From: Extensimonas soli
GTDB lineage: Bacteria > Pseudomonadota > Gammaproteobacteria > Burkholderiales > Burkholderiaceae_C
Direction of reading: 5' to 3'
DNA length: 64,000 bases
Assembly (NCBI RefSeq): GCF_029211265.1
Contig: NZ_JARGEL010000016.1
Coordinates: 124,001 to 188,000 of the forward strand
Shown piece by piece: positions 26,938-36,220 of the stretch (its first letter is position 1; each line of letters begins with the position of its first letter). The position numbers and the translations under genes were made by a program. A model generated the notes under the pieces. It made no database searches. It saw only the letters and a list, made by a program, of their open reading frames with translations, and had not been told where the DNA came from.

Positions 26938-28392
26938 TTAAAGTTTGATACACACGTTCTTCAGCTCGGTGTAAAACTCGAGCGAATGCACGCCGCCCTC
27001 GCGCCCTATGCCAGACTGCTTGGCCCCGCCAAAGGGCGTGCGCAGGTCGCGCAGGAACCAGCTGTTGACCCAGGCAAGGCCCACCTCCATGCGCTGCGCC
27101 ACGCGGTGCGCGCGTGCGAGGTCGCGCGTCCAGATGGCCGTGGCCAGGCCGTAGTCGTTGTCGTTGGCCTTGGCGAGCACCTCTTCTTCGCTGTCAAAGG
27201 GTGCGATGTGGCAGCAGGGGCCGAACACCTCCTCCTTGAGCACGCGCGCCGTCTCGGGCAGGCCCGTCCAGATCGTCGGCTGCACCCAGCTGCCTCCCGC
27301 GAGCTCGCCCGGCATGTCGGGCACGCCGCCGCCCGTGACCAGCGTCGCGCCCTCTTCGAGCGCAAGGCGGTAGTACGACAGCACCTTGGCCTGGTGCTCT
27401 TGGCTGATCAGCGGCCCCATGTTGGTCGCGGCGTCTTCGGGGCGCCCGAGTTTGAGGCCTTCGGCGCCTTTTTTGAGCGCGGCGACGAAGCGCTCGAAAA
27501 GCGGCCGCTCGACATAGACACGCTCGGTGCCCAGGCACACCTGGCCGCAATTGGCAAACACCGAGCGCATGGTGCCCTCGATGGCGGCGTCGAAGTCGCA
27601 GTCGGCGAACACGATGGCGGCGTTCTTGCCGCCCATCTCCAGGCTGACGGGGCGCGCGCCTTTGGCGGCGGCCTTCATGATGACTTCGCCGGTGCGTGTT
27701 TCGCCCGTGAAGGTGATGGCGTTGACCTGCGGGTGGCTGGTGACGTATTCGCCGGCCGAATCGGGGCCGAAGCCGTGCACCACGTTATAGACGCCGGGCG
27801 GAATGCCGGCCTCGTTCATGACCTCGCCGAGCAGTGCTGCGGTCTGCGGGGTTTCTTCGGAGGGCTTGACGACCACCGCATTACCGCACGCGAGCGCGGG
27901 GCCGACCTTCCAGGTCATGAGCAGCAGCGGCAGGTTCCAGGGACAGATCACGCCGACCACGCCCACGGGGCTGCGGTAGCCGTAGTTGAGCGCGCCGCGC
28001 CCGTCGGGCGTGGCGGTTTCGAAAAATTCGGTGGGGACGTTTTTCACCACGTCCGCAAAAATCTTGAAATTGGCCGCCCCGCGCGGGATGTCGATGTGGC
28101 TCGCCAGGCTGCGCGGCTTGCCGGTGTCTTCGCACTCAGCGGCCAGAAATTCCTCGAACCGACGGTTGATCCCGTCGGCCACGGCGTACAGACGCTCGAC
28201 CCGCTCGGCCACGCTCATGCGGCCCCAGGGACCGCGCAAGGCCGCACGCGCCGCGGCCACGGCGGCATCGACCTCGGCTTTGCCGGCCTCATGTACCTGC
28301 GCGATGACCTGGCCCGTGAGGGGCGAGCGCTTTTCGAAGGTTTTGCCTGTGGCGACGTAGGCACCGTCGATGAAATTCGAGATTTGCTTCAT
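26938..28392 (-). CDS. dmpC: 2-hydroxymuconic semialdehyde dehydrogenase
   Basis: A 484-residue NAD+-dependent aldehyde dehydrogenase for the oxidative branch of catechol meta-cleavage. Motifs are PWNLPLLLMTWKVGPALA, KPSEETP, the catalytic Glu in LEMGGKNAAIV and the catalytic Cys in NCGQVCLGTERVYV. The N-terminus MKQISNFIDGAYVATGK is typical of DmpC/XylG and fixes the start at 28392. It precedes the AT-richer insert. Confidence 0.94.
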   Translation of the reverse strand: MKQISNFIDGAYVATGKTFEKRSPLTGQVIAQVHEAGKAEVDAAVAAARAALRGPWGRMSVAERVERLYAVADGINRRFEEFLAAECEDTGKPRSLASHIDIPRGAANFKIFADVVKNVPTEFFETATPDGRGALNYGYRSPVGVVGVICPWNLPLLLMTWKVGPALACGNAVVVKPSEETPQTAALLGEVMNEAGIPPGVYNVVHGFGPDSAGEYVTSHPQVNAITFTGETRTGEVIMKAAAKGARPVSLEMGGKNAAIVFADCDFDAAIEGTMRSVFANCGQVCLGTERVYVERPLFERFVAALKKGAEGLKLGRPEDAATNMGPLISQEHQAKVLSYYRLALEEGATLVTGGGVPDMPGELAGGSWVQPTIWTGLPETARVLKEEVFGPCCHIAPFDSEEEVLAKANDNDYGLATAIWTRDLARAHRVAQRMEVGLAWVNSWFLRDLRTPFGGAKQSGIGREGGVHSLEFYTELKNVCIKL

Positions 28393-28424
28393 ATCAAGGA
28401 GGGGATCTGAAAAAACAGAGAGAT

Positions 28425-28856
28425 CTACAGCCCTATGGCAGACAAACCGGCGCGCGCGCAGTCTTCGTCCTGCGCGGCCGAGCCGCCCGAGACGCCTATG
28501 CCGCCGATCAGCACACCGGCTTCGCGGATGGGCAAGCCGCCGCCGAACACCACCAGGCGCGGGCGCTGCGGCAGGCCTATGCGCAGGGCTTCTTCGTCGC
28601 CGATCAACTCGAGCCACTGCGCCGTCGGCACGCCGAAGCTCGCCGCCGTGTAGGCCTTGTCGATGGCGATGTCGATCGAGTGCAGCGGCGCGCCGGGCAT
28701 GCGCAAAAAGGCCATCAGCAATCCTGCGGGGTCGGTGATGGCGACATTGATGCGTATGTCCAGCGCTTGCGCATGCGCTACCACCGCCTGCACGGCGGCA
28801 GCGGCGGCTTGGCAGGCGATGGCGCGCGCGCCCACGCTCAAGGGAAGTTCAGCCAT
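28425..28856 (-). CDS. GlcG/HbpS-family protein (DUF336)
   Basis: A 143-residue protein of the heme-degrading/GlcG-HbpS fold, with NVAITDPAGLLMAFLRMPGA, IAIDKAYTAASFG and the C-terminal glycine-rich FGGGLPIREAGVLIGGIGVSGG. Its function in catabolic operons is unknown; it may be a binding or protective protein. The start is the ATG at 28856 (MAELPLSVG). It lies 14 bases after the first catechol dioxygenase gene. Confidence 0.82.
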   Translation of the reverse strand: MAELPLSVGARAIACQAAAAAVQAVVAHAQALDIRINVAITDPAGLLMAFLRMPGAPLHSIDIAIDKAYTAASFGVPTAQWLELIGDEEALRIGLPQRPRLVVFGGGLPIREAGVLIGGIGVSGGSAAQDEDCARAGLSAIGL

Positions 28857-28870
28857 GGCGCGGGGCGGAA

Positions 28871-29815
28871 TCAGGTATAGACGTCCGTGAAGGCCGCATA
28901 TGCCTCGCCGGTGTGGTACAGGATGCCACGCCACATCTCGTCACCCGTCCAGGTGGTGACGGGGCGATCGGGCTGCGACAGGTAGCCCAGGCCCGAGAAG
29001 GTTTCGTTGCGGTTGCCGCTCGGGTCGAAGAAGTAGATCGTGGTGCCGCGCGTCACGCCATGGCGGGTCGGTGGCAGGTCGATCTTGACCTTGTTCTTGG
29101 CCATCACGTCGGCGGCCTTGAGCACGTCGGCCCAGTCTTCGAGATAGAACGCGATGTGGTGCAGCCCCATGCGCGGGCCGCCGACGAAGGCGATGTCGTG
29201 CGGCGTGTTCGAGCGCGAGAGCCAGGTTGCAGCCTGGATGCTGTTGTCAGGCCCGACCATGATCTGCTCGACCAGCTTGAAGTCCAGGCATTCAGCGACG
29301 AACTTGGTGGTCTCGGCGACCTTGTTCACGCCAGCTTCGGGGTTGAGCTCGCACATCAGCAGGCAGTGGTCCAGCCAGTGCACGCCCGCGCCCGTGATGT
29401 TGTCGGGCCAGGGGTCGGGGTTGACCGTGCCAACTTCCGTGCCCGCGTACTCCTTCATGGCGTACAGGCGCATGTCGTGTCCGCTGGGCAGGTGGAATTG
29501 CAGCATGCGCCCAGTGGCGGGCAGCGTGCCTTCAGGCAGGACTTGCGTTTGGATGCCGTAAGCCTCGATGCGCTTTTGCAAAGCGTCGAGGTCGGCATCG
29601 CTTTCGACCTTGTAGGCCACGTGGTTGATGCCCGCCTGATCGGCAGGCGTGAGGATCAGCGAGTATTTGTCCCACTCGTCCCAGCACTTGAGATAGACAT
29701 TGCCTTGCTTGTCTTCCATGGTTTTCTTGAGGCCCAGCACTTTTTCATAGTGCTTGACGGCCGCGGCCATGTCCATCACCCGCAGGCTGACGTGGCCGAT
29801 TCGCATGATGCCCAT
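28871..29815 (-). CDS. dmpB: catechol 2,3-dioxygenase
   Basis: A 314-residue extradiol ring-cleavage enzyme with Fe(II) ligands in VHWLDHCLL (His150), [12 protein letters not shown] and [11 protein letters not shown] (Glu271). The start at 29815 ([15 protein letters not shown]) follows AAGGAGACC. It has high-GC codon use like its neighbours and sits right after the XylT-type ferredoxin gene, so it is taken as the native catechol 2,3-dioxygenase of the pathway, with 25902-26846 as an acquired paralogue. Confidence 0.95.
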   Translation of the reverse strand: MGIMRIGHVSLRVMDMAAAVKHYEKVLGLKKTMEDKQGNVYLKCWDEWDKYSLILTPADQAGINHVAYKVESDADLDALQKRIEAYGIQTQVLPEGTLPATGRMLQFHLPSGHDMRLYAMKEYAGTEVGTVNPDPWPDNITGAGVHWLDHCLLMCELNPEAGVNKVAETTKFVAECLDFKLVEQIMVGPDNSIQAATWLSRSNTPHDIAFVGGPRMGLHHIAFYLEDWADVLKAADVMAKNKVKIDLPPTRHGVTRGTTIYFFDPSGNRNETFSGLGYLSQPDRPVTTWTGDEMWRGILYHTGEAYAAFTDVYT

Positions 29816-29816
29816 T

Positions 29817-30257
29817 TCAGGTCTCCTTGACATTTGCAGTTGCACAATCTGACGCGCCGAGCTTTGCCACGCCAGCACTCCACGAAAACCCTGGGGCCTT
29901 CCCCAAGGCCTTTTTCAACCTGCCCAGCACCTCGACCTCGACGTTCGCGAGCGGTGCCACGCGGCAGGCAAGACAAATTCCTTGGGCTTCTTCTTCGACG
30001 CTGACATGCGCACGACTCATGGGCCCGACGCGGCGCACACTGCCCGCGCTCACCTTGACCTTGCAGACACCGCAGCCGCCGCCCAGGCAACCCACGGGAA
30101 TGCCTTTGCGGCCTGTGCGCGCCATGCCCTGCAACAGGGTTTCGGTTTCGGCGCAGAGATAGCCGGTTTCTTGCGCAGTCTCAGCCGCGCGTTGTTCGAT
30201 GCGCACCCAGTGCTGGCCCGCAGCGTCGGTGGCGGGATGGGCTGTCTTGGCGCTCAT
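29817..30257 (-). CDS. XylT/DmpQ-type [2Fe-2S] ferredoxin
   Basis: A 146-residue plant-type ferredoxin with cluster ligands in [12 protein letters not shown] plus a later Cys in ICLACRV. XylT-type ferredoxins re-reduce catechol 2,3-dioxygenase whose iron was oxidised by substituted catechols, and it is encoded one base upstream of that gene. The protein is longer than XylT (about 110), with an N-terminal extension and a C-terminal tail beyond residue 120. The preferred start is the ATG at 30257. Confidence 0.88.
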   Translation of the reverse strand: MSAKTAHPATDAAGQHWVRIEQRAAETAQETGYLCAETETLLQGMARTGRKGIPVGCLGGGCGVCKVKVSAGSVRRVGPMSRAHVSVEEEAQGICLACRVAPLANVEVEVLGRLKKALGKAPGFSWSAGVAKLGASDCATANVKET

Positions 30258-30282
30258 GGCTGCAGTCCTTGCGTACCCGCGC

Positions 30283-31125
30283 TCACGCGGCGTCGGCCTC
30301 GGCGAGGAAGTTGCCCACCAACTGCGCGAAGCGGCTGGCATGTTCGATCTGCGTCCAGTGCCCACAGCGGCCGAACACGTGCAGTTGCGAACGCGAAATC
30401 CATTGCGACAGGCGGATGGAGTTGCTCACCGGGATCACCTGGTCTTCGCGCCCATGAATGATCAGTGCCTCGTGCGGCAACGCGCGGATGTCTTCTTCCT
30501 TGCTGGCCAGTGCTTCGACCCAGCGCTGGCGCGGTGCAGGGAACATGGACGCATACGACTCCTGAAAGCCGGGCTGGATGCTGGCCTCATAGCGCAGGCG
30601 CGCAAGCTCATCGCTGACCAGGTTGCGGTCGTGCGCGAACCAATCCATCACTTTGCGCATGTTTTCAAACGATGGGGTGTAGCCCCAAACGGCGTCGAGC
30701 GCGGGCGTGAGTTCGAAGGGCACACCGGCTGCGCCCATGAGCACAAGCCGGCGCACGCGCTGTGGATGGCGTATGGCCAAAGCCAGCGACAGGGCGCCGC
30801 CAAACGAATTGCCCACCAAGTCCACCTGCGGCAGACCCAGCGCGTCCATCAGCCCCACGGCCTGCTTCACCCAGTTGTCCATCGAATACACGGCGCCCTC
30901 AGGGCGATCGGTAAAGCCAAAGCCGGCCATGTCGGGCGCGATCACGCGGCGCTCTTTGGCCAACACGGGCATTACCAGGCGCCAGTTGGCCCAGGCGCTG
31001 ACGCCGGGGCCCGAGCCGTGGATCAGCAGCACCGGGAACCCTTGGCCCAGGTCGTGGTAGTTGGTGCGCAGCCCGGCTGCAACGATGCTCTTGCCGATTT
31101 CGGGGGAGGGAGAAGTGGTCGTCAT
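30283..31125 (-). CDS. dmpD: 2-hydroxymuconic semialdehyde hydrolase
   Basis: A 280-residue alpha/beta hydrolase that splits the ring-fission product of catechols to 2-hydroxypentadienoate and formate or another acid; this branch handles ketone products of substituted catechols. It has the oxyanion-hole motif LLIHGSGPGVSAW, the nucleophile Ser107 in GNSFGG, Asp in HGREDQVIP and His in CGHWTQIEH. The preferred start is the ATG at 31125 (MTTTSPSPE). It is the first gene of the long minus-strand array, divergent from the GntR gene. Confidence 0.93.
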   Translation of the reverse strand: MTTTSPSPEIGKSIVAAGLRTNYHDLGQGFPVLLIHGSGPGVSAWANWRLVMPVLAKERRVIAPDMAGFGFTDRPEGAVYSMDNWVKQAVGLMDALGLPQVDLVGNSFGGALSLALAIRHPQRVRRLVLMGAAGVPFELTPALDAVWGYTPSFENMRKVMDWFAHDRNLVSDELARLRYEASIQPGFQESYASMFPAPRQRWVEALASKEEDIRALPHEALIIHGREDQVIPVSNSIRLSQWISRSQLHVFGRCGHWTQIEHASRFAQLVGNFLAEADAA

Positions 31126-31533
31126 GGGGAGTGATGTGTCAGGAGGATGAACAAAGGGCCGTCGCACGTCGAATGAATGGCTGAGCGCCACGCTCACAGC
31201 GGGACGGAACCAGAGATTTGGTACTAATGTTGATATTTTTACCCATCTGATCGAAGAGGGGCGCTAGTGAAAACCCTTAGTTTTCTCGAGATTTTGCTGC
31301 GTAGAATAGCTGCACAAAGTCCGGTTTTTCTTCAGGTGTGCTTGCGGGCCGCCTGCCTGGCCGTGCTGCGCTGCCACTCGCATGACTGTGCGCCCCTGCG
31401 TGCACAATGCACCGTGTAGTCACAAGCTTGCACTCGTAAGACAGCGCTCAGTCGCCGATCCAGGGCCGCTGTTTGTGTGCGTCCGAGCACGCGATGTCCA
31501 TGCTCTCCCCCTATCCCCCTCCACGCCAACGCC
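31126..31533. promoter_or_regulatory. control region between the catabolic array and the GntR gene
   Basis: This 408-base gap separates dmpD (minus) from the GntR regulator (plus) and should contain the promoters and operators of both. An AT-rich segment at about 31210-31290 stands out and contains a partial inverted repeat. The half nearer the regulator is GC-rich, without a clear promoter match. No coding gene is supported. Confidence 0.6.
31218..31245. promoter_or_regulatory. candidate GntR operator
   Basis: An imperfect inverted repeat, TTGGTACTAA and TTTTTACCCA (7 of 10 positions complementary), spaced by 8 bases, lies about 93 bases upstream of the dmpD start. FCD-type GntR regulators often bind short palindromes with GGT/ACC ends. 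This is a visual candidate only. Confidence 0.35.
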
Positions 31534-32241
31534 ATGAACCTCGCTGACATCGATGCCATCGAAGAACTGGAGCTGGAAGACCAGCCGCGCACGCTGATCG
31601 AGGCCACTTACCGCCAGTTGCGGCGCGACATCATCGAGGGGCGGCTGGCTCCGGGCGAGAAGTTGCGCGTCGAGCACCTGAAGTCCTACTACGACGTGAG
31701 CTCGGGCACGTTGCGCGAGGCGCTCGCGCTGCTCATTTCAGATTCGTTGGTGGTGGCGCAGGGGCAGCGTGGCTTTCGGGTCGCACCCATGTCGCTGGCC
31801 GACCTGGAAGACCTGACGCGCATGCGCATCCTGCTCGAATGCGAGGCTTTGCGCGAGAGCATGGCGCAAGGCACGGACGACTGGGAAGCCGGAATCGTGA
31901 GCACCTTTCACAAGCTGACGCTCGCCGAACAGCGCCTGCGCACCGACCCGCGCGGTGCCTTTGACGACTGGGAGGCTTGCAACCGTCAGTTCCACGAGGC
32001 GCTGGTGGGGGCGTGCAAGTCGGCGCGGCTGCTCAAGACGCGTCGCCTGCTGTACCAGCAGTCCGAGCGCTATCGCCGCATATCCGTGGTCAAGGGCCCA
32101 CCGCCAGCCGAGGTGCATGAAGAACACCGGGCGATTTTCGAGGCCGTGCTCGCGCGCAAGGCGGAAGATGCCGTGGCCTTGCTGACGGCGCACACGCACC
32201 GCGCCCCTTCCGTGATCAAAAAGGCCGGGCTGCTGAAATAG
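31534..32241 (+). CDS. GntR-family (FCD type) transcriptional regulator of the meta pathway
   Basis: A 235-residue regulator with an N-terminal winged helix (TYRQLRRDIIEGRLAPGEKLRVEHL, then SSGTLREALALLISDSLV) and a C-terminal FCD effector domain (about 90-225) with the expected metal and ligand residues (RQFHEAL, HTHRAP). The start is the ATG at 31534. It is divergent from the catabolic array, the arrangement of the GntR repressor AphS next to the phenol meta genes of Comamonas testosteroni. It probably represses the array until an inducer binds. Confidence 0.88.
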   Translation: MNLADIDAIEELELEDQPRTLIEATYRQLRRDIIEGRLAPGEKLRVEHLKSYYDVSSGTLREALALLISDSLVVAQGQRGFRVAPMSLADLEDLTRMRILLECEALRESMAQGTDDWEAGIVSTFHKLTLAEQRLRTDPRGAFDDWEACNRQFHEALVGACKSARLLKTRRLLYQQSERYRRISVVKGPPPAEVHEEHRAIFEAVLARKAEDAVALLTAHTHRAPSVIKKAGLLK

Positions 32242-32280
32242 CGGCCCGTGATGCGCTCTCACGGGTTTTGGGCAAAAAAG

Positions 32281-32321
32281 GCTTCCTGCGCTGATGCATC
32301 AAGCGCAGGAAGCTATTTTTT
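32281..32321. terminator. bidirectional rho-independent terminator
   Basis: A perfect stem (GCTTCCTGCGC/GCGCAGGAAGC) with an 11-base self-complementary loop is followed by TATTTTTT on the plus strand and preceded by an A-run that gives a T-run on the minus strand. It lies between the convergent GntR and thiolase genes and can end both. The sequence resembles the dispersed repeat family that is frequent at gene ends here. Confidence 0.8.
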
Positions 32322-32333
32322 CGTGAGCGAATA

Positions 32334-33527
32334 TCAGACCAGTTCGAGCGCGACGGCCGTGGCTTCGCCGCCGCCTATGCACAGCGTGGCGAGGCCGCGC
32401 TTTTTGCCAGCCGCCTGCAGCGCGTAGAGCAGCGTGACCATGATGCGCGCGCCACTCGCGCCAATCGGGTGGCCGAGCGCGCAGGCGCCGCCGTTGACGT
32501 TGACGATGTCGTGCGCCACGCCGAGCTCGTTCATGAGCGCCATGGGCACGACGGCGAACGCCTCGTTGACCTCCCACAAGTCCACGTCCTGCACGCTCCA
32601 TCCGGCCTTGGCGAGCGCCTTGCGCGAGGCATCGACGGGGGCGGTGGTGAACCACTCGGGCGCCTGCGCGTGCGTGGCGTGGCTCACGATGCGCGCGAGC
32701 GGCTTGCAGCCGAGCTTTTGCGCCGTCGATTGGCGCATCAGCACGAGCGCGGCCGCGCCGTCGTTGATGCTGGAGCTCGAAGCCGCGGTGATGGTGCCGT
32801 CTTTCTTGAACGCGGGCTTGAGCGTGGGAATTTTGTCGAGCTTGACCTTGCCCGGGCCCTCGTCGATGCTGACCACGCGCTCGCCGCTGCGGTCTTTCAC
32901 GGTGACGGGCACGATCTCGGCCGCAAAGGCGCCCGATGCGGTCGCGGCCTTGGCGCGCTGCACGCTCTCGGTGGCGAAGGCATCCTGCGCGGCGCGTGTG
33001 AACTGGTATTTGGCAGCGCAGTCTTCACCAAAGGTTCCCATGGCGCGGCCGGGCTCGTAGGCATCTTCGAGGCCGTCGAGCATCATGTGGTCGAAGATGC
33101 GGTCGTGGCCTATGCGATAGCCGCTGCGCGCCTTTTGCAGCAGGTAGGGCGCGCCGGTCATGCTCTCCATGCCGCCGGCGACCATGACCTCGTGCGTGCC
33201 CGCGAGCAACATGTCGTGCGCGAACATTGCGGCCTTCATCGCCGAGCCGCACATCTTGGACAAGGTGACGGCGCCCGTCTCCTTGGGCAGACCGCCCTTG
33301 AACGCGGCCTGGCGCGCCGGGGCCTGGCCCTGGCCGGCCATGAGGCAGTTGCCGAACAGCACTTCGCCGACGGCGCTGGGCGCCACGCCCGCGCGCTCGA
33401 CGGCGGCGCGGATCGCGGCGCCGCCCAGGTCGTGCGCGGCGAGGCTGGCAAAGTCGCCCTGCAGCGCGCCCATGGGGGTGCGCGCAGCACCGACGATGAC
33501 GACGGGGTCTTGAAGGGATGCAGTCAT
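32334..33527 (-). CDS. acetyl-CoA C-acetyltransferase (thiolase)
   Basis: A 397-residue biosynthetic/degradative thiolase of the AtoB/PhaA kind. The nucleophilic Cys is in LSKMCGSAMKAAM (about residue 91), and the second catalytic pair is in GGACALGHPIGASGARI and CIGGGEATA. It catalyses thiolysis of acetoacetyl-CoA or the reverse. The preferred start is the ATG at 33527. In this setting it may consume acetoacetyl-CoA from leucine/isovalerate degradation. Confidence 0.92.
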   Translation of the reverse strand: MTASLQDPVVIVGAARTPMGALQGDFASLAAHDLGGAAIRAAVERAGVAPSAVGEVLFGNCLMAGQGQAPARQAAFKGGLPKETGAVTLSKMCGSAMKAAMFAHDMLLAGTHEVMVAGGMESMTGAPYLLQKARSGYRIGHDRIFDHMMLDGLEDAYEPGRAMGTFGEDCAAKYQFTRAAQDAFATESVQRAKAATASGAFAAEIVPVTVKDRSGERVVSIDEGPGKVKLDKIPTLKPAFKKDGTITAASSSSINDGAAALVLMRQSTAQKLGCKPLARIVSHATHAQAPEWFTTAPVDASRKALAKAGWSVQDVDLWEVNEAFAVVPMALMNELGVAHDIVNVNGGACALGHPIGASGARIMVTLLYALQAAGKKRGLATLCIGGGEATAVALELV

Positions 33528-33586
33528 GGAAAGCTCCTGTGGATGAAAAAGCGGTGATGCGGGGCGACGCGCCGCGCACAGGCTAT

Positions 33587-35398
33587 TTAGGCCGCGTGCT
33601 GGTGGCAAAAGCGCCGCTCGGGGTCGTAGGGGAAAACATCATAGACGTGGCCGGCCTGGATGCGCTCCTTGTGCGACTGCCAGAACGCCACGTCGAGCAG
33701 GTCGGCATGGTGGCGCAAGAAAACTTCGCGCACGGCGTCGTTGCCGAGCAAAAAAGGCCCGAAAGTCTCAGGGAACACATCGTGCGGGCCGACGCGGTAC
33801 CAGACTTCGCCACTCATTTCCTCCTCTTCGTTGCGCGGCGTGGGCACGCGGCGGAAGTTGCAGTCGGTGAGGTATTCGATCTCGTCGTAATCGTAGAACA
33901 CGACTTTGCCGTTGCGTGTGACACCAAAATTTTTCCACAGCATGTCGCCGGGGAAAATGTTGGCGGCCACGAGGTCTTTGATGGCGTTGCCGTAGTCGAT
34001 CACCGCGTGCTCCATCTTGGCGCGGGTGCGCTCGTCCTGCAGGCCCGTGTCGAAGGCTTCTTGCAGGTAGATGTTGAGCGGGATCATGCGCCGCTCTATA
34101 TACAGGTGCTTGATGATGACTTCCTGGTGGCCGTCGCCGTCGCGGTCGCTGATCTCGAGCTGGCTCGGGGCAAAGCGCTCGATCTCGGCGATGAGCTCGT
34201 CGGTGAAGCGCTCACGCGGGAACGCGACCTCGCTGTATTCGAGCGTGTCGGCCATGCGGCCCACGCGGTCGTGCTGCTTGACGAGCTGGTACTTGCCCTT
34301 GATCTGCTCGCGCGTGGTGTCTTTCTGCGGCGGGTAATAGTCCTTGATGACTTTGAACACGTAGGGAAAGCTGGGCAGGTCGAACACCAGCATGACCATG
34401 CCCTTGATGCCGGGCGCGATGCGGAACTTGTCGCTCGAATGCTTGAGGTGGTAGAGAAAGTCGCGGTAAAAAAGCGTCTTGCCCTGCTTGGCCAGGCCCA
34501 GCGCGTTGTAAATCTCGGCGCGCGGCTTGCGCGGCATGAGGCTGCGCAGAAACTGCACGTAGGCGCTGGGCACTTCCATATCGACCATGAAGTAGGCGCG
34601 CGCAAAGCTGAACAGCATCTGCAAGTCCTCCTCGCCGAACAGCACCGTGTCGAGCACGAGCCGTCCGGCGGCATCGCGCTCGTCGTGCAGCAGCGGCAGC
34701 GCGAACGGAATCTCGAGGTAGCCGTTGATGATCTTGCCCACCACGTAGGCGCCCTTGTTGCGGTAAAACAGGCCGCTGAGCACCTGCAGCTGGAAGTTGG
34801 CGCGCAGCGTGACCTGCGCCAGGCGCTGCTGCACGGCCGCAAGCACGTAGCCCGTGTCACGGCGCAGATCGACGAAGGGACGCTGCAGGCCGAAGTCCTC
34901 GATGATGCGCAGCAGGGTGTCGTGCAGCTGGCCCGGCGCGGGGTAGTAGGCGCGGTAAGTCGGCAGCGCCTCGGGCTCGTCGTTTTCGATGTATTCGGTG
35001 CTGACGGCCGGGCGCACGAAGATGAAGTCGTTGTGGAAATGCGTGCGGTGCAGGATCTTGCAGGTGACCGAATTGAAAAAGGTCTCGGCCAGCTCGGGCT
35101 GGTGGTGGTTTACGAGCAAGCCGATGTAGTGCAGCTTGACCTGCTGCCACACGTCCATGGGCTGGCGGCTCGCGTGGAACTCTTTTTCGAGCCGGTGCAC
35201 GCATTCGCGCACGCGCAGGTCGTAAAACTCGATGCGCTCGCGCTGCGCGCGCTGCTGCGCGTGCCAGTCGGCCGTCTCGAAGCGGTGCTTGGCGCGCGCC
35301 GATTCGGCACGAAAGAGGCGGTAGTGGCGGTTGAAGCCGTCCATCATGGCCTTGGCGATGCCATAGGCCTGCGGGGAGTCGAGACGCTGCGGAAACAT
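33587..35398 (-). CDS. aceK: isocitrate dehydrogenase kinase/phosphatase AceK
   Basis: A 603-residue bifunctional enzyme that phosphorylates and dephosphorylates isocitrate dehydrogenase, switching carbon between the TCA cycle and the glyoxylate shunt. It has the regulatory N-terminal half ([25 protein letters not shown] split), the nucleotide-binding segment [20 protein letters not shown] and the kinase core [16 protein letters not shown]. Family length is 560-610. The start is the ATG at 35398 ([13 protein letters not shown]). A shunt regulator suits growth on acetyl-CoA-yielding aromatics or leucine. Confidence 0.96.
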   Translation of the reverse strand: MFPQRLDSPQAYGIAKAMMDGFNRHYRLFRAESARAKHRFETADWHAQQRAQRERIEFYDLRVRECVHRLEKEFHASRQPMDVWQQVKLHYIGLLVNHHQPELAETFFNSVTCKILHRTHFHNDFIFVRPAVSTEYIENDEPEALPTYRAYYPAPGQLHDTLLRIIEDFGLQRPFVDLRRDTGYVLAAVQQRLAQVTLRANFQLQVLSGLFYRNKGAYVVGKIINGYLEIPFALPLLHDERDAAGRLVLDTVLFGEEDLQMLFSFARAYFMVDMEVPSAYVQFLRSLMPRKPRAEIYNALGLAKQGKTLFYRDFLYHLKHSSDKFRIAPGIKGMVMLVFDLPSFPYVFKVIKDYYPPQKDTTREQIKGKYQLVKQHDRVGRMADTLEYSEVAFPRERFTDELIAEIERFAPSQLEISDRDGDGHQEVIIKHLYIERRMIPLNIYLQEAFDTGLQDERTRAKMEHAVIDYGNAIKDLVAANIFPGDMLWKNFGVTRNGKVVFYDYDEIEYLTDCNFRRVPTPRNEEEEMSGEVWYRVGPHDVFPETFGPFLLGNDAVREVFLRHHADLLDVAFWQSHKERIQAGHVYDVFPYDPERRFCHQHAA

Positions 35399-35523
35399 GG
35401 CGGGTGTGCGTGGTGCAAAGTGCTGGCCCGCAAGCATAGCGGCTTGCCCTGCAAGGCTTGCATACGCAGCCTGTGCCGCCTGCGCAGTAGCCGCACGCGC
35501 GGCGCTACTGCTGCGGCGCGCGT

Positions 35524-36186
35524 TCACGCGCGCCGCTTGGAAGCCACGCGCGCGACGGCGGCGCGGTAGCTCGTATCCAGCCCTTGGGGGCCATCGACGG
35601 TCATGTGCATGTTGTGAATGAGTCCATCCTTCAAACCGTAGCACCAGCCGTGCAGGGTGACTTTCTGGCCGCGCGCCCAGGCGTCGAGCAGCACCGTGGT
35701 CTGCGCAAGGTGCAGCACCTGCGTGATCGCGTTGAGCTCGCACAGCGCGTCGTAGCGCCATTCGGCGGGGAGCATTTCGAGCACGTCGCGGTGACGATCG
35801 CGCACGTCCTGCACGTGGCGCAGCCAGTTGTCGGCCAGGCCCACGCGCGTACTGTCGAGCGCCGCGCGCACGCCGCCGCAGCCATAGTGCCCTACCACCA
35901 TGAGGTGCTCCACGCGCAGCTGATCGACCGCGTACTGCACGGTCGAAAGGCAATTCAGGTCAGTGTGCACCACCACGTTCGCGACGTTGCGGTGCACGAA
36001 CACCTCGCCCGGCTCCAGCCCCGCAATCTGGTTTGCGGGCACGCGGCTGTCGGAGCAGCCTATCCACATGAACCTGGGCTGCTGCTGCGCGAGCAGGCGC
36101 GTGAAAAAGCCTGGCCGCTCGTGCTCCATGCGCTCGGCCCAGGTGCGGTTGTTGGCGAAAAGCTCTTCGATCGAGGCAGTGGTCAT
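35524..36186 (-). CDS. can: beta-class carbonic anhydrase
   Basis: A 220-residue zinc enzyme that hydrates CO2. Zinc ligands are in [13 protein letters not shown] (Cys, Asp-Arg dyad) and [13 protein letters not shown] (His, Cys). The preferred start is the ATG at 36186 ([16 protein letters not shown]), typical of the Can subfamily. It ends 125 bases before aceK and begins 34 bases after the isovaleryl-CoA dehydrogenase stop. It may supply bicarbonate to the biotin carboxylase encoded upstream. Confidence 0.95.
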   Translation of the reverse strand: MTTASIEELFANNRTWAERMEHERPGFFTRLLAQQQPRFMWIGCSDSRVPANQIAGLEPGEVFVHRNVANVVVHTDLNCLSTVQYAVDQLRVEHLMVVGHYGCGGVRAALDSTRVGLADNWLRHVQDVRDRHRDVLEMLPAEWRYDALCELNAITQVLHLAQTTVLLDAWARGQKVTLHGWCYGLKDGLIHNMHMTVDGPQGLDTSYRAAVARVASKRRA

Positions 36187-36220
36187 GAAGGGTTCCGTCG
36201 TGGTGGCAAAGCCCGCGAAG

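Noticed and set aside
6697-31125. Phenol or toluene degradation as the primary role of the meta genes
   Set aside because: There are no phenol hydroxylase or toluene/benzene oxygenase genes; the only ring-activating enzymes are the ipfAB-like and benAB-like dioxygenases.
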